Shown piece after piece: positions 27,229 to 35,750 of a stretch of 41,205 nucleotides of DNA (within the stretch, counting starts at the first letter, position 1; each line of letters begins with the position of its first letter). The notes beneath the pieces were generated by a model. It saw nothing but the letters and a program-made list of their open reading frames with translations. It was not told where the DNA came from and ran no database searches. The position numbers and the translations under genes were made by a program. Source of the stretch: Bifidobacterium hapali (lineage in GTDB: Bacteria; Actinomycetota; Actinomycetes; Actinomycetales; Bifidobacteriaceae); the NCBI RefSeq assembly GCF_002259755.1, contig NZ_MWWY01000037.1:101-41305 (forward strand), given 5' to 3'.

Positions 27229-28641
27229 ATGTTCGTTCTCAGGAACGCTTGGGCAGCATTGATGCGTCACAAATTACGCTCGTTGCTGACTCTGCTCATC
27301 GCATTGGTCGCCGCGTTCGGCACCTTATTTGGTTGGTCAGTGCAGCAGGCGAACGTCACGGCCACCACCACTGATCGAGAAGCACTCGCCCCAGCAGCAA
27401 TCGTGCGCATGAAAGCTGATCAGCAGTCTAAGTACAACGGCGCCGACCCGACGTGGGCGAAGAACTATCTGTCCACCGAAACGTACAACAACTATTACAC
27501 GGTCGCTACTGAAAACTCGATTCAGCTAGCCAATATCAACGCCTCGTCATCGTTCCCTGTACGTCAAACTAAGGATTCGATTCAGGCCATCGCTGGTACC
27601 GCCGATCAGGATGCGAGCAAAACCGGCGGCGAGTTGACACTCAAGTCATTCACATCCGTCGAAACTGCGCGAGACAACGATCTCGGCCGCTACAGTGTGG
27701 TTGAAGGCAAGCATTTGAGCTACTCCGGCTCAGCACCGAAGGGCGCGCTGATCTCGAAGGCGCTGGCTGATGCAAATAAGCTCAAGGTCGGCGACGAGTT
27801 CACTATCGCCTCTCCTGCGGATGCGTCAAAAACCACGACACTCACCGTGCGCGGTATTTACGAGTATGTTGACGCGACTGCGCCGACCGGTCATGGCTCT
27901 GACGCGAAACTGTCCAAAGACAACCGCGACAATGCGATTTATATTGCGTACGCAACGATGTACGACCTCGGCTGGGGTAATGAAAGCGCCTCCGACTGGA
28001 GCAAGCCAAACTTGAGCTACGTGTTCGAGTTCTCAAGCATGGCCGATTATGAGAAGTTCGCATCGAAAGTCGCGTCGAAGATCGACAAGAAGTACGAGCT
28101 GAGCTCGCCGACAATCACCGCGTATGAGAAGAAAACTGCGCCACTGACCGCACTCGACGCGCGCATGGGCGTAGGTGTTGTGGCGGTGCCAGCTGTGAGT
28201 GGAGTCCTGCTGCTTGCGCTGGTATTGCTCGCGGTAGTGCATCGTCGTGAAGAGCTCGGTTTTGCTCTGGCAAGTGGCGTGACACGCGGCCGCATGGCGT
28301 GGCAATTCATGTTGGAAACGTTCCTACCGGTCGTACTTGGGTTTGCGATCGGCTTGCTCGCCGCTGGCTTCGGTTCCGGTCCGCTTGGCTCTGCACTGGC
28401 TGGTGGATACGCCACGCCTGTGACCGGGGCACTCGTGTGGCGTTCAGTTTGGGTTTCGTTGGGCGCGTTGATTGTGCTCATGATCGTGGCTGGATTGCGC
28501 GCAGTGTTCTTCCGCACGCCGACCTTATTTGCAGCGCGCGATGGTTGGACGGTGACGTCCGACGATGCTGCGGTTGCGCATGATACGGAGGATACGGGTT
28601 CCGCTGCGGACGATAACGATGTTCAGGAGGCGAAGGCATGA
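27229..28641 (+). CDS. FtsX/MacB-type ABC transporter permease
   Basis: 470 residues. N-terminal amphipathic segment and first membrane helix (LRSLLTLLIALVAAFGTLFGW, residues ~18-38 region), a large extracellular domain of about 280 residues, then three helices (GVVAVPAVSGVLLLALVLLA, ETFLPVVLGFAIGLLAAG, WVSLGALIVLMIVAGLRA). This 1+3 topology is that of FtsX/MacB-type permeases, which often act in export, lipoprotein handling or signal transmission rather than import. The cytoplasmic C-terminus is acidic. GGAG lies eight bases before ATG 27229. Its stop overlaps the start of the next gene (ATGA), so the two are translationally coupled and probably form one complex. Confidence 0.87.
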   Translation: MFVLRNAWAALMRHKLRSLLTLLIALVAAFGTLFGWSVQQANVTATTTDREALAPAAIVRMKADQQSKYNGADPTWAKNYLSTETYNNYYTVATENSIQLANINASSSFPVRQTKDSIQAIAGTADQDASKTGGELTLKSFTSVETARDNDLGRYSVVEGKHLSYSGSAPKGALISKALADANKLKVGDEFTIASPADASKTTTLTVRGIYEYVDATAPTGHGSDAKLSKDNRDNAIYIAYATMYDLGWGNESASDWSKPNLSYVFEFSSMADYEKFASKVASKIDKKYELSSPTITAYEKKTAPLTALDARMGVGVVAVPAVSGVLLLALVLLAVVHRREELGFALASGVTRGRMAWQFMLETFLPVVLGFAIGLLAAGFGSGPLGSALAGGYATPVTGALVWRSVWVSLGALIVLMIVAGLRAVFFRTPTLFAARDGWTVTSDDAAVAHDTEDTGSAADDNDVQEAKA

Positions 28642-29705
28642 GCGACGATCAGACCACAGCAAAGGACGAAACGATGAGCGAGTCGAATGATACGCAGAAC
28701 GAACAGACTGCTGATACCGCTGCTGCCGCTGACATTACAGCGCAGTCACCGGCCGAAACTGTACAGTTCAGCATCGTGTTCGATGACGATGATAATACTG
28801 ACGATACTGATCAAACTGAGCTTTCCGACTCTGATATCGATACGCAACCGCGCGGTATTGCTCAGCAGGATCACGTCGCTGCTGATAACGCTGCCAAAGT
28901 CGCGCAAACGCTCTCGTTAAGCAGCACTGCAACTGCTGGTACGTCCGTGGACAAAGCTCCGGTTGAAACGAAAGCACCGACATCGCTGCGTTTATCCGAG
29001 CGACTCGACAAGGAACTCGGTAGCGATGCCGCCGACAAGGTACTGCTCAAGGCATACCCGTCGCTCGCACTGAACAAAGTGACCGTCACCGATGGAAAAA
29101 CCGGGCATAACACGCTCGATCGGGTAAGTGCCGACTGCTATGCGGGACATACGTACGCATTTAAGGTTGAATCTGACGACGAGCGCGTTGCACTGCTCAG
29201 CGTCATGACTGGCATGATGCGTCCGAACGACGGCGCGGTGATGAACAAAAGTCTCAACGTGCTTGAAATCGAACCGGGCGAACTGCGCGGTCACCGACTC
29301 GGTGTTATTCCGCAACGTTATGCGGTACGTGATGATCTGAGCGCTGAGCGCAACGTGCTGTATGCGATGGATGCGTCCGGCCGTACGTTCCTCAAGCCTA
29401 AGCCAGTGATTGCGCGCGAACTGCTTGAACAAGTCGGTTTCGACAGTGAAACGCCGAATACTGCAGTCGGCAAACTGCCGGTTCTCCAGCAGCGTCTCGT
29501 TGCGATTGCGCGTGCGATTTCATGCGATGCGGAAGTCATTATCGCCGACGAGCCAACCGGTGGACTGGACTCAGATGAAAGCGTGGCCATGCTCAAAACG
29601 CTGATTTCGCTCACGCATGGCGATCCGAAGCGCTGCGTGATCATCGTGACCGGTGACGACGAAGTAGCTGAGGTTGCCGAACACGTCACTTACGTCAGCG
29701 AGTGA
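28638..29705 (+). CDS. ABC ATPase-like subunit lacking Walker A, signature and H-loop motifs
   Basis: 355 residues. Residues 1-115 are acidic, Asp/Thr/Ala-rich and probably disordered. The rest follows the ABC ATPase order, but key residues are absent: where Walker A should be (about 176-187) it reads KVESDDERVALL, with no GxxGxGK(S/T); the signature LSGGQ is replaced by KLPVLQQR (about 279-286); and the H-loop His is Gly (VTGDDEV, about 337-343). The Q-loop (IPQRY) and Walker B/D-loop (VIIADEPTGGLD, 300-311) remain. It is therefore unlikely to bind ATP normally and may be a structural or regulatory partner of the permease. It is intact and in frame, not a decayed gene. Start overlaps the permease stop. 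Confidence 0.88.
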   Translation: MSDDQTTAKDETMSESNDTQNEQTADTAAAADITAQSPAETVQFSIVFDDDDNTDDTDQTELSDSDIDTQPRGIAQQDHVAADNAAKVAQTLSLSSTATAGTSVDKAPVETKAPTSLRLSERLDKELGSDAADKVLLKAYPSLALNKVTVTDGKTGHNTLDRVSADCYAGHTYAFKVESDDERVALLSVMTGMMRPNDGAVMNKSLNVLEIEPGELRGHRLGVIPQRYAVRDDLSAERNVLYAMDASGRTFLKPKPVIARELLEQVGFDSETPNTAVGKLPVLQQRLVAIARAISCDAEVIIADEPTGGLDSDESVAMLKTLISLTHGDPKRCVIIVTGDDEVAEVAEHVTYVSE

Positions 29706-29734
29706 CGTAGCGCCTCAGTAGGCACCATATTCAT

Positions 29735-29756
29735 GGCTCCCCTGACAAGGGGAGCC
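29735..29756 (+). terminator. Terminator hairpin of the permease operon
   Basis: GGCTCCCC and GGGGAGCC around TGACAA (8-6-8), followed by ATTTTCATC, about 30 bases after the ATPase-like gene. Another short CTCCCC half follows at 29780. It is a short form of the dispersed CTCCCC repeat. Confidence 0.6.
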
Positions 29757-29802
29757 ATTTTCATCATCCTCAATTCAGCTCCCCTGCTCATCATCCACTC
29801 CC

Positions 29803-30531
29803 TCACACCATGCGCATGTGATATCGTTCGGCCATCGCAGCAATATCAGGACGACCGTACCGCTCCACCAACTCCAGCCACTTGCGCTGATTCTCTTCAC
29901 CGAATCGGCCGGCTTTCGCCGTGTACGCATCAACTGACAAAAACTTCGGCGGCGTCGACTTGCTATGGAACTTGTCAGCCACCATCACCGTCTCCTGTTC
30001 GAGATTCACCGGCACATAGTCAGCTGGCGGCAATGGCAATTCTTGCCGAATCACTTCATCCTTCGTCAATCCCACGCCAGTGTGATTGCGCGCGAACTGT
30101 GCAATCGACTCATCAATACCTTGCTCAAGCAGGTACTCATAGCCGAGCAAACCATGCTGAATATAGTGTTTGCCACTGAACTTAAGTGGCTCGCCATCCG
30201 AGCCGTCGTGCTTAAGCACTTTATACGTGCCGATATCGTGCAACAGTCCGCCGATCATGACCAAATGCTCGTCAAGCAATCGCGGCGGTACTGTTCCACC
30301 AATTACACCATCGGTTGGCGGCACTTGGCTGCAATCTGGCGTATTGCTCTCGGGATCGCGCGGCAGAGTGCAACGACGTACAAACAACGCGTTTTGGCGA
30401 CGAGCCAACTGGCAGGCAATCTGTGCAACGATCACGCAATGCGTGTGGATGAGATCGTATGCGGCTTGAGACGGCGATATGCGGCGGTGAAGTTCGTCGA
30501 TCTGATCGAGGGTAGGAATGATACCGGTCAT
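29803..30531 (-). CDS. HD-domain phosphohydrolase
   Basis: 242 residues. The HD metal-binding motif is in MIGGLLHDIGTYKVL, with partner residues in AYDLIHTHCVIVAQIA, YIQHGLLGYEYL, RNHTGVGLT and MVADKFHSK. HD proteins hydrolyse nucleotides, cyclic nucleotides or phospho-compounds; this one has only the HD domain, so its substrate is open. A loop of about 35 residues separates the first helix from the HD motif. There is no Shine-Dalgarno; TACAAT ends 7 bases before ATG 30531, suggesting a leaderless transcript. It is divergent from tatD across a family A palindrome array. Confidence 0.87.
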   Translation of the reverse strand: MTGIIPTLDQIDELHRRISPSQAAYDLIHTHCVIVAQIACQLARRQNALFVRRCTLPRDPESNTPDCSQVPPTDGVIGGTVPPRLLDEHLVMIGGLLHDIGTYKVLKHDGSDGEPLKFSGKHYIQHGLLGYEYLLEQGIDESIAQFARNHTGVGLTKDEVIRQELPLPPADYVPVNLEQETVMVADKFHSKSTPPKFLSVDAYTAKAGRFGEENQRKWLELVERYGRPDIAAMAERYHMRMV

Positions 30532-30538
30532 ACTGGTT

Positions 30539-30544
30539 ATTGTA
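30539..30544 (-). promoter_or_regulatory. Candidate -10 box for leaderless HD-protein transcript
   Basis: The minus strand has TACAAT followed by AACCAGT and the ATG at 30531 (7 bases), with no ribosome site. The bases where a -35 is expected are GC-rich and not TTGACA-like. Confidence 0.4.
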
Positions 30545-30689
30545 GGCGCGGTTCTGCGCAGCCGCCACTGAGCTGCTGCTGAGCCGCAATCATGGAGTCG
30601 CTACCGAACCGCCCACTCACTATTTCGTTGGACCTATTGGCCGTTGCCGAGCCGCAAGTCACGAATACGGTTCCGTTACGGCCAGAAGT

Positions 30690-30860
30690 GTGATATTGCG
30701 GCGGATGTTGAGATACCTTCCGCCGCAATATCACAAAAATCGACCCGAAAATGTGATATTCCGGCGGACAGTAGCTCATCCTCCGCCGGAATATCACAGA
30801 AATACCACCATAAACGTGATATTGCGGCGGAAAGCAGTCATGCATCCGCCGCAATATCAC
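30690..30860. repeat. Family A palindrome array, 3 units, 63-bp period
   Basis: Units start at 30690, 30753 and 30816. Each has a 16-nt arm GTGATATT(G/C)CGGCGGA, a 13-nt loop, the exact reverse-complement arm, then an 18-nt spacer. All three are perfect palindromes and the G/C difference is compensated in the partner arm. The three loops and two spacers all differ. It lies between the divergent HD-protein and tatD genes. Length 171 = 3x45 + 2x18. Confidence 0.95.
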
Positions 30861-30939
30861 AAATCATTGGCCGCCCACACCGCCCGCACCGCTCACACCG
30901 GAATCCAGCCGGTCAAATCATCAGAGCACACTGGATTCC

Positions 30940-31899
30940 ATGAGTAAGCATCATCACCGCGACCGCAGCTGGGCACCAGCGCCACCTGCACTGCCATCCG
31001 ACGCGCAAGTCATCGACAATCACACGCACGTCGCTTCGGTCATACCATTCGCACGCGCTATGAGTCACGAAGCTGTCGACAAAGGACAGCCACCCGTCCC
31101 TGTTTACGATGTCGACCAATTGCTCGCACAGGCTGCAGCAGTCGGCGTAACCGGCATTATCGACTGCGGTTGCGAGCTACCCAACTTGCAAGTAGCCATT
31201 GATATGGCCGTCAGCCATCCAAACACCGTCCATGCAGCGATCGCGATTCATCCCAATGAAGCAGTGCGCCACGGTCATCGAGCCGCGCCCGGACCCGACG
31301 GGCTCGCTGTTACGTATAAGCCCTACCACGACGTGAGTTTCGACGACGCTATGGCCGAAGTCGCACGCCTCGCCAAGGCATATCCTGAGCAAGTCGTTGC
31401 GATCGGTGAAACCGGCATGGACCTATTCCGTACCGGAGAATCGGCCGCGCACTTGCAACGCGAAGCATTCCGCGCCCACATTGCGCTCGCCAAGGAGTTG
31501 AATCTACCAATGCAGATTCATGATCGCGACGCGCACGCACAGGTTATCGAAACGCTGCTCGCAGACGGCGCGCCCGAACGTACTGTGTTCCACAGTTACT
31601 CGGGCGACACGGCGATGGCTGAAATTGCGCGCGAACACGGCTGGTACTTAAGTATGTCTGGCACGTGCAGCTATAAAGGGAATAACGCGATTCTTCAGTC
31701 GGCACGCATCGTTGGGCTTGATCATGTGATGGTGGAAACCGACGCGCCATATTTGACGCCAATGCCGTATCGCGGGCGAACAAACGCGCCATACATGATT
31801 CCGTACACGTTGTCGGCGCTTGCTGATGCGTTTGATCTGCCGATTGCTGAGGTCGCGCGCGGCACGCGGCGCACCACGCGAACAGTGTATGGGATCTGA
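30940..31899 (+). CDS. tatD: TatD-family metal-dependent deoxyribonuclease
   Basis: 319 residues of the TatD TIM-barrel family. Metal-binding segments: VIDNHTHVASV near residue 25 (HxH), IDCGCEL, AIAIHPNEA, the glutamate in AIGETGMDLFR, MQIHDRDAH, VFHSYSGD and METDAPYLTP. Members act as 3'-5' exonucleases or other phosphoesterases in DNA repair and RNA quality control. In bifidobacteria it often lies between metG and ksgA, but neither is here. ATG 30940 has no clear ribosome site. It begins 79 bases after a palindrome array, so its promoter must lie within or just after the array. Confidence 0.92.
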   Translation: MSKHHHRDRSWAPAPPALPSDAQVIDNHTHVASVIPFARAMSHEAVDKGQPPVPVYDVDQLLAQAAAVGVTGIIDCGCELPNLQVAIDMAVSHPNTVHAAIAIHPNEAVRHGHRAAPGPDGLAVTYKPYHDVSFDDAMAEVARLAKAYPEQVVAIGETGMDLFRTGESAAHLQREAFRAHIALAKELNLPMQIHDRDAHAQVIETLLADGAPERTVFHSYSGDTAMAEIAREHGWYLSMSGTCSYKGNNAILQSARIVGLDHVMVETDAPYLTPMPYRGRTNAPYMIPYTLSALADAFDLPIAEVARGTRRTTRTVYGI

Positions 31900-32052
31900 C
31901 GAGATCCGACCAGTATTTTGCCGCATCAGAAGTTCGGTTGTTATCGCGGCCAGCCCATCCTGCAATTTCAGACGCGCTCCGCGCGCAACTGCGGCCAATT
32001 GCCCGCACAACTCACGTTTTTCTGACGATTTTTTTACGATTTGTTTACATGA

Positions 32053-32196
32053 TATGTTAGGTTGAGAGCCAATGCGAGGGGCATGGATGGATTGCCGCTT
32101 GTCTTGCGAGGAAGCCCGCCGCTCACATGGTGGCGGGCTTCCTCGCGTGTGCTGTACATGAGTGGGGAAACTCCCCGCCAATGTGGAGGATGCGTT
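32053..32196 (+). promoter_or_regulatory. Structured leader of kup
   Basis: An AT-rich block with TATGTT (32053-32058) as a possible -10 is followed by about 130 bases of leader. The leader contains a perfect 15-bp stem, GCGAGGAAGCCCGCC (32106-32120) with GGCGGGCTTCCTCGC (32132-32146) around an 11-base loop, and a small GGGGA/TCCCC hairpin (32164-32176) just before the ribosome site GGAGG. The strong stem has no T-tract, so it is not an obvious terminator. Potassium transporter leaders can carry c-di-AMP or ion-sensing RNAs, but I cannot match this to a known class. Confidence 0.45.
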
Positions 32197-34680
32197 ATGG
32201 CGCAACGACCTGACGAGACCCTGCTGAAAGCCGACACGTTTACGAACGCGCCGAAAGTCTCCAAGCGAACGCTGACCCAAGAGGAAAAAGAAGAGCTCAC
32301 CCGGCAGCGTGCCGCGGAACAGAAGGAAGCGGAACGACTATACGAAACCGCGTCGAGAGGCCCCATCGGCAAATGGTGGGCAAAACTCCAGTCTGGCCCA
32401 GATAAAATCACCCTGTCTATGGCGATCGTCGCACTCGGTGTCGTCTACGGCGACATCGGTACGTCGCCGCTGTACACCGCGCAGACGTTCCTGTCCGGTC
32501 AAGGTGGCATCGCCAACGCCGACCGCGAAGCCGTACTCGGTATGCTCTCACTCGTATTTTGGTCGATCACACTGATCACCACGATCAAATACGTGTTCAT
32601 CGCTATGCGTATCGACAACAACGGCGAAGGCGGCATTTTCGCACTATATTCGCTGATCCGCAGACGTGGCGCGTGGCTCGCCATCCCCGCGATGGTCGGC
32701 GGCGCGGCGTTCCTCGCGGATTCAGTACTGACTCCAGCGGTTTCGATCAGTTCCGCAGTCGAAGGTTTGACTACCTTGCCGCCGCTCGAAGGCGTGTTTA
32801 ACGAGAATCCAAATCTTACGCTCATGATCACCACCGTGATCATCGTCGTGCTGTTCGCAGTGCAGTCGCGCGGTACCGAATCCATCGGCCGCGTGTTCGG
32901 CTCAATCGTGCTCGTCTGGTTTACGTTCCTCGCTGTCGTGGGCGCGGTGAACTTAAGCAACGATCTGACTGTTTTCGCCGCGCTCAACCCGTGGTATGGC
33001 GTCAAGTTCCTGTTCAGCCCGCATAACGCGGCTGGTATCGCGCTTATGGGCACCGTCTTCCTTGCGACCACCGGTGCGGAGGCGCTCTACTCGGATATGG
33101 GTCACGTTGGTCGTGGCAATATTTACTTCACATGGCCGTTCATCAAGGTTGCGCTCGTGCTGTGCTATTTCGGTCAGGGCGCGTGGATTTTGAAGAACCA
33201 GCACAATCCTGAGTTGGCGCAAATCAAGAGCCTTAATCCGTTCTTCCAAATGATGACGCCGAACGTGCGTTACGTGGCGGTTGTGCTGTCGGTTACCGCT
33301 GGCGTGATCGCATCGCAAGCGCTGATCACCGGCGCTTTTACGATGGTTTCTGAAGCGACTCGACTCAACTGGATGCCGCATCTGCAGGTCCGCTACCCCG
33401 CGCGTACCCGCGGTCAGCTGTACATTCCGGTCGTCAACGGTGTACTGCTGATCGCCACACTGTCAGTGCTCGGCATGTTCAAAGATTCCGAGCATATTTC
33501 TGCCGCGTACGGACTTGCGCTTACCATCACGATGATCACGACCACAATTTTGCTCGCCGTGTACATTTGGTATAGCGGCAAGCGTATCGGAGCCGTGGTA
33601 TTCCTGCTCATATTCCTTGCGATTCAGATTATGTTCTTTATCGCATCAATGGCGAAATTCCTGCACGGCGGCTGGTTTACGATGCTGCTGACGCTTGCAA
33701 TTTTGTTCATCATGTATACGTGGGACAAGGGTACGAAAATCGAACGTTCGCAGCGTCGACACATGCGTCCGGCTGACTTTTTGCCGGTGCTTGGTCGACT
33801 GCATGGCGACTTCCGTATCCCATATTTCGCGGACAATATCGTGTATTTGACGGCCGATCCGGAAATGAAGCGGCTCGATACTGACGTATTTTTCTCAATT
33901 TTCGCGGAACACCCGAAGCGAGCCCGCGCATGGTGGGTTGTATCGGTACAGACAACTGACGAGCCGTTCACGCGCGAATATTCGGTTGAAAATTTCGGTA
34001 CGGAATATTTGTTCCGTGTGCGTATTCGGCTTGGTTTCAAGGTGTCTCAGTCGATCCCGCCGTACTTACACCAGATTATGCATGATCTGAGCCGCACTGG
34101 CGAGCTACCTGAGCAGAAGTCGATTTATCCGAAAGTGGACGCCGATCCCGGTATCGGTACAATTCGCTACGTACTGATTCACAAAGATCTTATGCCGGAG
34201 TCGAAGGTTTCCACGCTGGGTGCGGTTGCGTTGCGTACGAAGTATTCGATTCGTCACGTTGCCGGCTCGCCGTTTAAGTGGTTCGGTTTGGCGCCGTTCA
34301 ACCCGATCGTTGAAGTCCAGCCGCTGTTTATTTCAACGCGTCGACCGCCGCGTTTGAAGCGTGTCACGTTGCGCAAGCCGGCGAACGAGGGTCGCATGAG
34401 TGAGAACGGCGCGGGATTGTCGGCTGATGCAGCGGATGCTGGGTTTGGCGTGGTTTCGCAGGCGGCACAGTCGCAACTGTCGGCGGCAGCAGCGACTGCG
34501 GCTCGCGATGCCGCACAGTCTCAGCGTCCGATGCGGCTCCCGGCCGACGGTGAAACAACTGTTGTCATGCAGCGAATCACCGAGCCAGCTGCAGGCAAGT
34601 CTGCCGATAAATCAGTCAGCAAAACGGCTGATAAACCAACGGACGAGTCACGCGGTAACGCGACGACCACCGCACAATAG
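32197..34680 (+). CDS. kup: Kup-family potassium uptake transporter
   Basis: 827 residues. A charged N-terminal segment of about 75 residues precedes twelve or so membrane helices and a long cytoplasmic C-terminal domain. Family motifs: VVYGDIGTSPLYTAQTFL in helix 1 and DNNGEGGIFALYSLI in helix 2, both part of the K+ pathway. Kup proteins are K+/H+ symporters active at low pH or low K+. The last ~100 residues are Ala/Thr-rich. ATG 32197 follows GGAGG by seven bases. The frame is open upstream to 32062, but that stretch is the structured leader and has no ribosome site. Confidence 0.94.
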   Translation: MAQRPDETLLKADTFTNAPKVSKRTLTQEEKEELTRQRAAEQKEAERLYETASRGPIGKWWAKLQSGPDKITLSMAIVALGVVYGDIGTSPLYTAQTFLSGQGGIANADREAVLGMLSLVFWSITLITTIKYVFIAMRIDNNGEGGIFALYSLIRRRGAWLAIPAMVGGAAFLADSVLTPAVSISSAVEGLTTLPPLEGVFNENPNLTLMITTVIIVVLFAVQSRGTESIGRVFGSIVLVWFTFLAVVGAVNLSNDLTVFAALNPWYGVKFLFSPHNAAGIALMGTVFLATTGAEALYSDMGHVGRGNIYFTWPFIKVALVLCYFGQGAWILKNQHNPELAQIKSLNPFFQMMTPNVRYVAVVLSVTAGVIASQALITGAFTMVSEATRLNWMPHLQVRYPARTRGQLYIPVVNGVLLIATLSVLGMFKDSEHISAAYGLALTITMITTTILLAVYIWYSGKRIGAVVFLLIFLAIQIMFFIASMAKFLHGGWFTMLLTLAILFIMYTWDKGTKIERSQRRHMRPADFLPVLGRLHGDFRIPYFADNIVYLTADPEMKRLDTDVFFSIFAEHPKRARAWWVVSVQTTDEPFTREYSVENFGTEYLFRVRIRLGFKVSQSIPPYLHQIMHDLSRTGELPEQKSIYPKVDADPGIGTIRYVLIHKDLMPESKVSTLGAVALRTKYSIRHVAGSPFKWFGLAPFNPIVEVQPLFISTRRPPRLKRVTLRKPANEGRMSENGAGLSADAADAGFGVVSQAAQSQLSAAAATAARDAAQSQRPMRLPADGETTVVMQRITEPAAGKSADKSVSKTADKPTDESRGNATTTAQ

Positions 34681-34702
34681 ACCGCTATAAGCAATCTCTA
34701 TA

Positions 34703-34729
34703 ACGATCACCGCCGTGTCACGGCGATCG
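34703..34729 (+). terminator. Weak hairpin after kup
   Basis: CGAT, CGCCG, loop TGTCA, CGGCG and ATCG pair with a small CAC bulge, 23 bases after the kup stop. It lacks a T-run. It immediately precedes the putative promoter of the glutamine amidotransferase gene. Confidence 0.35.
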
Positions 34730-34734
34730 TTCGG

Positions 34735-34740
34735 TACAGT
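34735..34740 (+). promoter_or_regulatory. Candidate -10 box for leaderless amidotransferase transcript
   Basis: TACAGT ends 8 bases before ATG 34749; the intervening ACTAAAAC has no ribosome site. No convincing -35. Confidence 0.35.
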
Positions 34741-34748
34741 ACTAAAAC

Positions 34749-35603
34749 ATGTGCAGATTACTGGGATACGCAACGGCCGGGGCTAATACGAGCCTGACGG
34801 CCGTACTCGGTGAACCTGCCGTAGACGAGTTCCGTGAGCTCAGCGAGATCCACAACGATGGTTGGGGCGTCGGTCTGCTGAGCGAACCCGTCGAACCGCC
34901 CTACACCCGGGACGGCGGTGCGCCTGCGCCGGAAACCGGTGTCCAACTGTATAAAAGCACGGTCGCCGCGCGCTACGATTCAGTGTTCCCTGATTTTGCG
35001 AACGCTCCCGCGCGCGGTGCTCTGTGGCATCTGCGACTCGCCAGCTCGAACCTGCCGCTGATTCTTGAAAACCAGCAGCCGTTCTTTGCGAACGGGCTTA
35101 CGTTCATTCACAACGGCGATATTTCCGATGAGAACGGGGTTAATATCGTCAATAATCGGCATTATCCGGTTAATAAAGGTGCATTCCTTGCGACTGGCGG
35201 TCAGTCTGATTCGGCGATTTTCTTCTCCGTGATTCTCGAGTTTATCGGCTTCGGATTCGCGCTTGACGAGGCTGTGGCTCAGGCTGTGCGTCAGTTGCGA
35301 CAGACGTATCCGAAGTCAAGCTACAACTGCATGATTCAAAGCGAAGACCAGTTCATCGCATTGTGTGCAGCTGGCCGCGAGGTGACTAGCCCACGTATTG
35401 TTGAAGTGTATGACCGCTACGGTCGCGGCGCGCAGGCGCATGATTACCGCGTACTGCGCTACCGTGGTATCGAGGGTGGCGGCGTGGTTGTGGCCAGCTC
35501 TGGATTCGCGCAGACTGAGGCTGACGGATGGACTCGGCTGCACAATGATGAGATGATCGTGGCCTCAAATCGCACGGGGCGATTCCGTGTACGCTCGATC
35601 TGA
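34749..35603 (+). CDS. Class II glutamine amidotransferase (EgtC/YafJ-like)
   Basis: 284 residues. The N-terminus MCRLLGYAT puts the catalytic Cys at position 2, exposed after Met removal, which fixes the start at 34749. HNDGWGVGLL, HLRLASSNLPL and FIHNGDI are the amidotransferase motifs that bind and orient glutamine. It is the stand-alone type, related to EgtC and YafJ, lacking a synthetase partner domain. Substrate unknown; an ergothioneine role is not supported because no egt genes are near. There is no ribosome site. A hairpin with a T-run follows at 35731. Confidence 0.9.
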   Translation: MCRLLGYATAGANTSLTAVLGEPAVDEFRELSEIHNDGWGVGLLSEPVEPPYTRDGGAPAPETGVQLYKSTVAARYDSVFPDFANAPARGALWHLRLASSNLPLILENQQPFFANGLTFIHNGDISDENGVNIVNNRHYPVNKGAFLATGGQSDSAIFFSVILEFIGFGFALDEAVAQAVRQLRQTYPKSSYNCMIQSEDQFIALCAAGREVTSPRIVEVYDRYGRGAQAHDYRVLRYRGIEGGGVVVASSGFAQTEADGWTRLHNDEMIVASNRTGRFRVRSI

Positions 35604-35730
35604 GGTAAATTCCCTTCTGTATCTTCCGTGTACCTATTCGTTTGAGTTGCGCGGAGAGCATGGGAATGATGACCAACGGGTATATCTCCCCTGTGTCTTG
35701 TATGCCTGAGACAACAATTATGCGGAATAC

Positions 35731-35750
35731 ACGGCTTACAAGCCGTTTTT
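35731..35750 (+). terminator. Rho-independent terminator after the amidotransferase gene
   Basis: ACGGCT and AGCCGT form a 6-bp stem around TACA, followed by TTTTT. It lies directly against the first unit of the family A array, and the same GGCC(C)GTTTTT-type bases recur inside the array spacers. Confidence 0.6.

Noticed and set aside
26881..27270. 129-codon minus-strand frame before the permease
   Set aside because: No ribosome site, Cys/Thr-rich unlikely protein, overlaps the permease start.
30644..30943. 99-codon plus-strand frame over the array at 30690
   Set aside because: Open only because the period is a multiple of three; no start signal and low-complexity content.
32053..32196. ydaO/c-di-AMP riboswitch upstream of kup
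   Set aside because: Tempting by gene context, but the conserved loop sequences of that class are not visible; only an unnamed structured leader is called.
32062..32196. N-terminal extension of Kup to 32062
   Set aside because: In frame, but it reads through the strong leader stem, lacks a ribosome site, and GGAGG supports ATG 32197.
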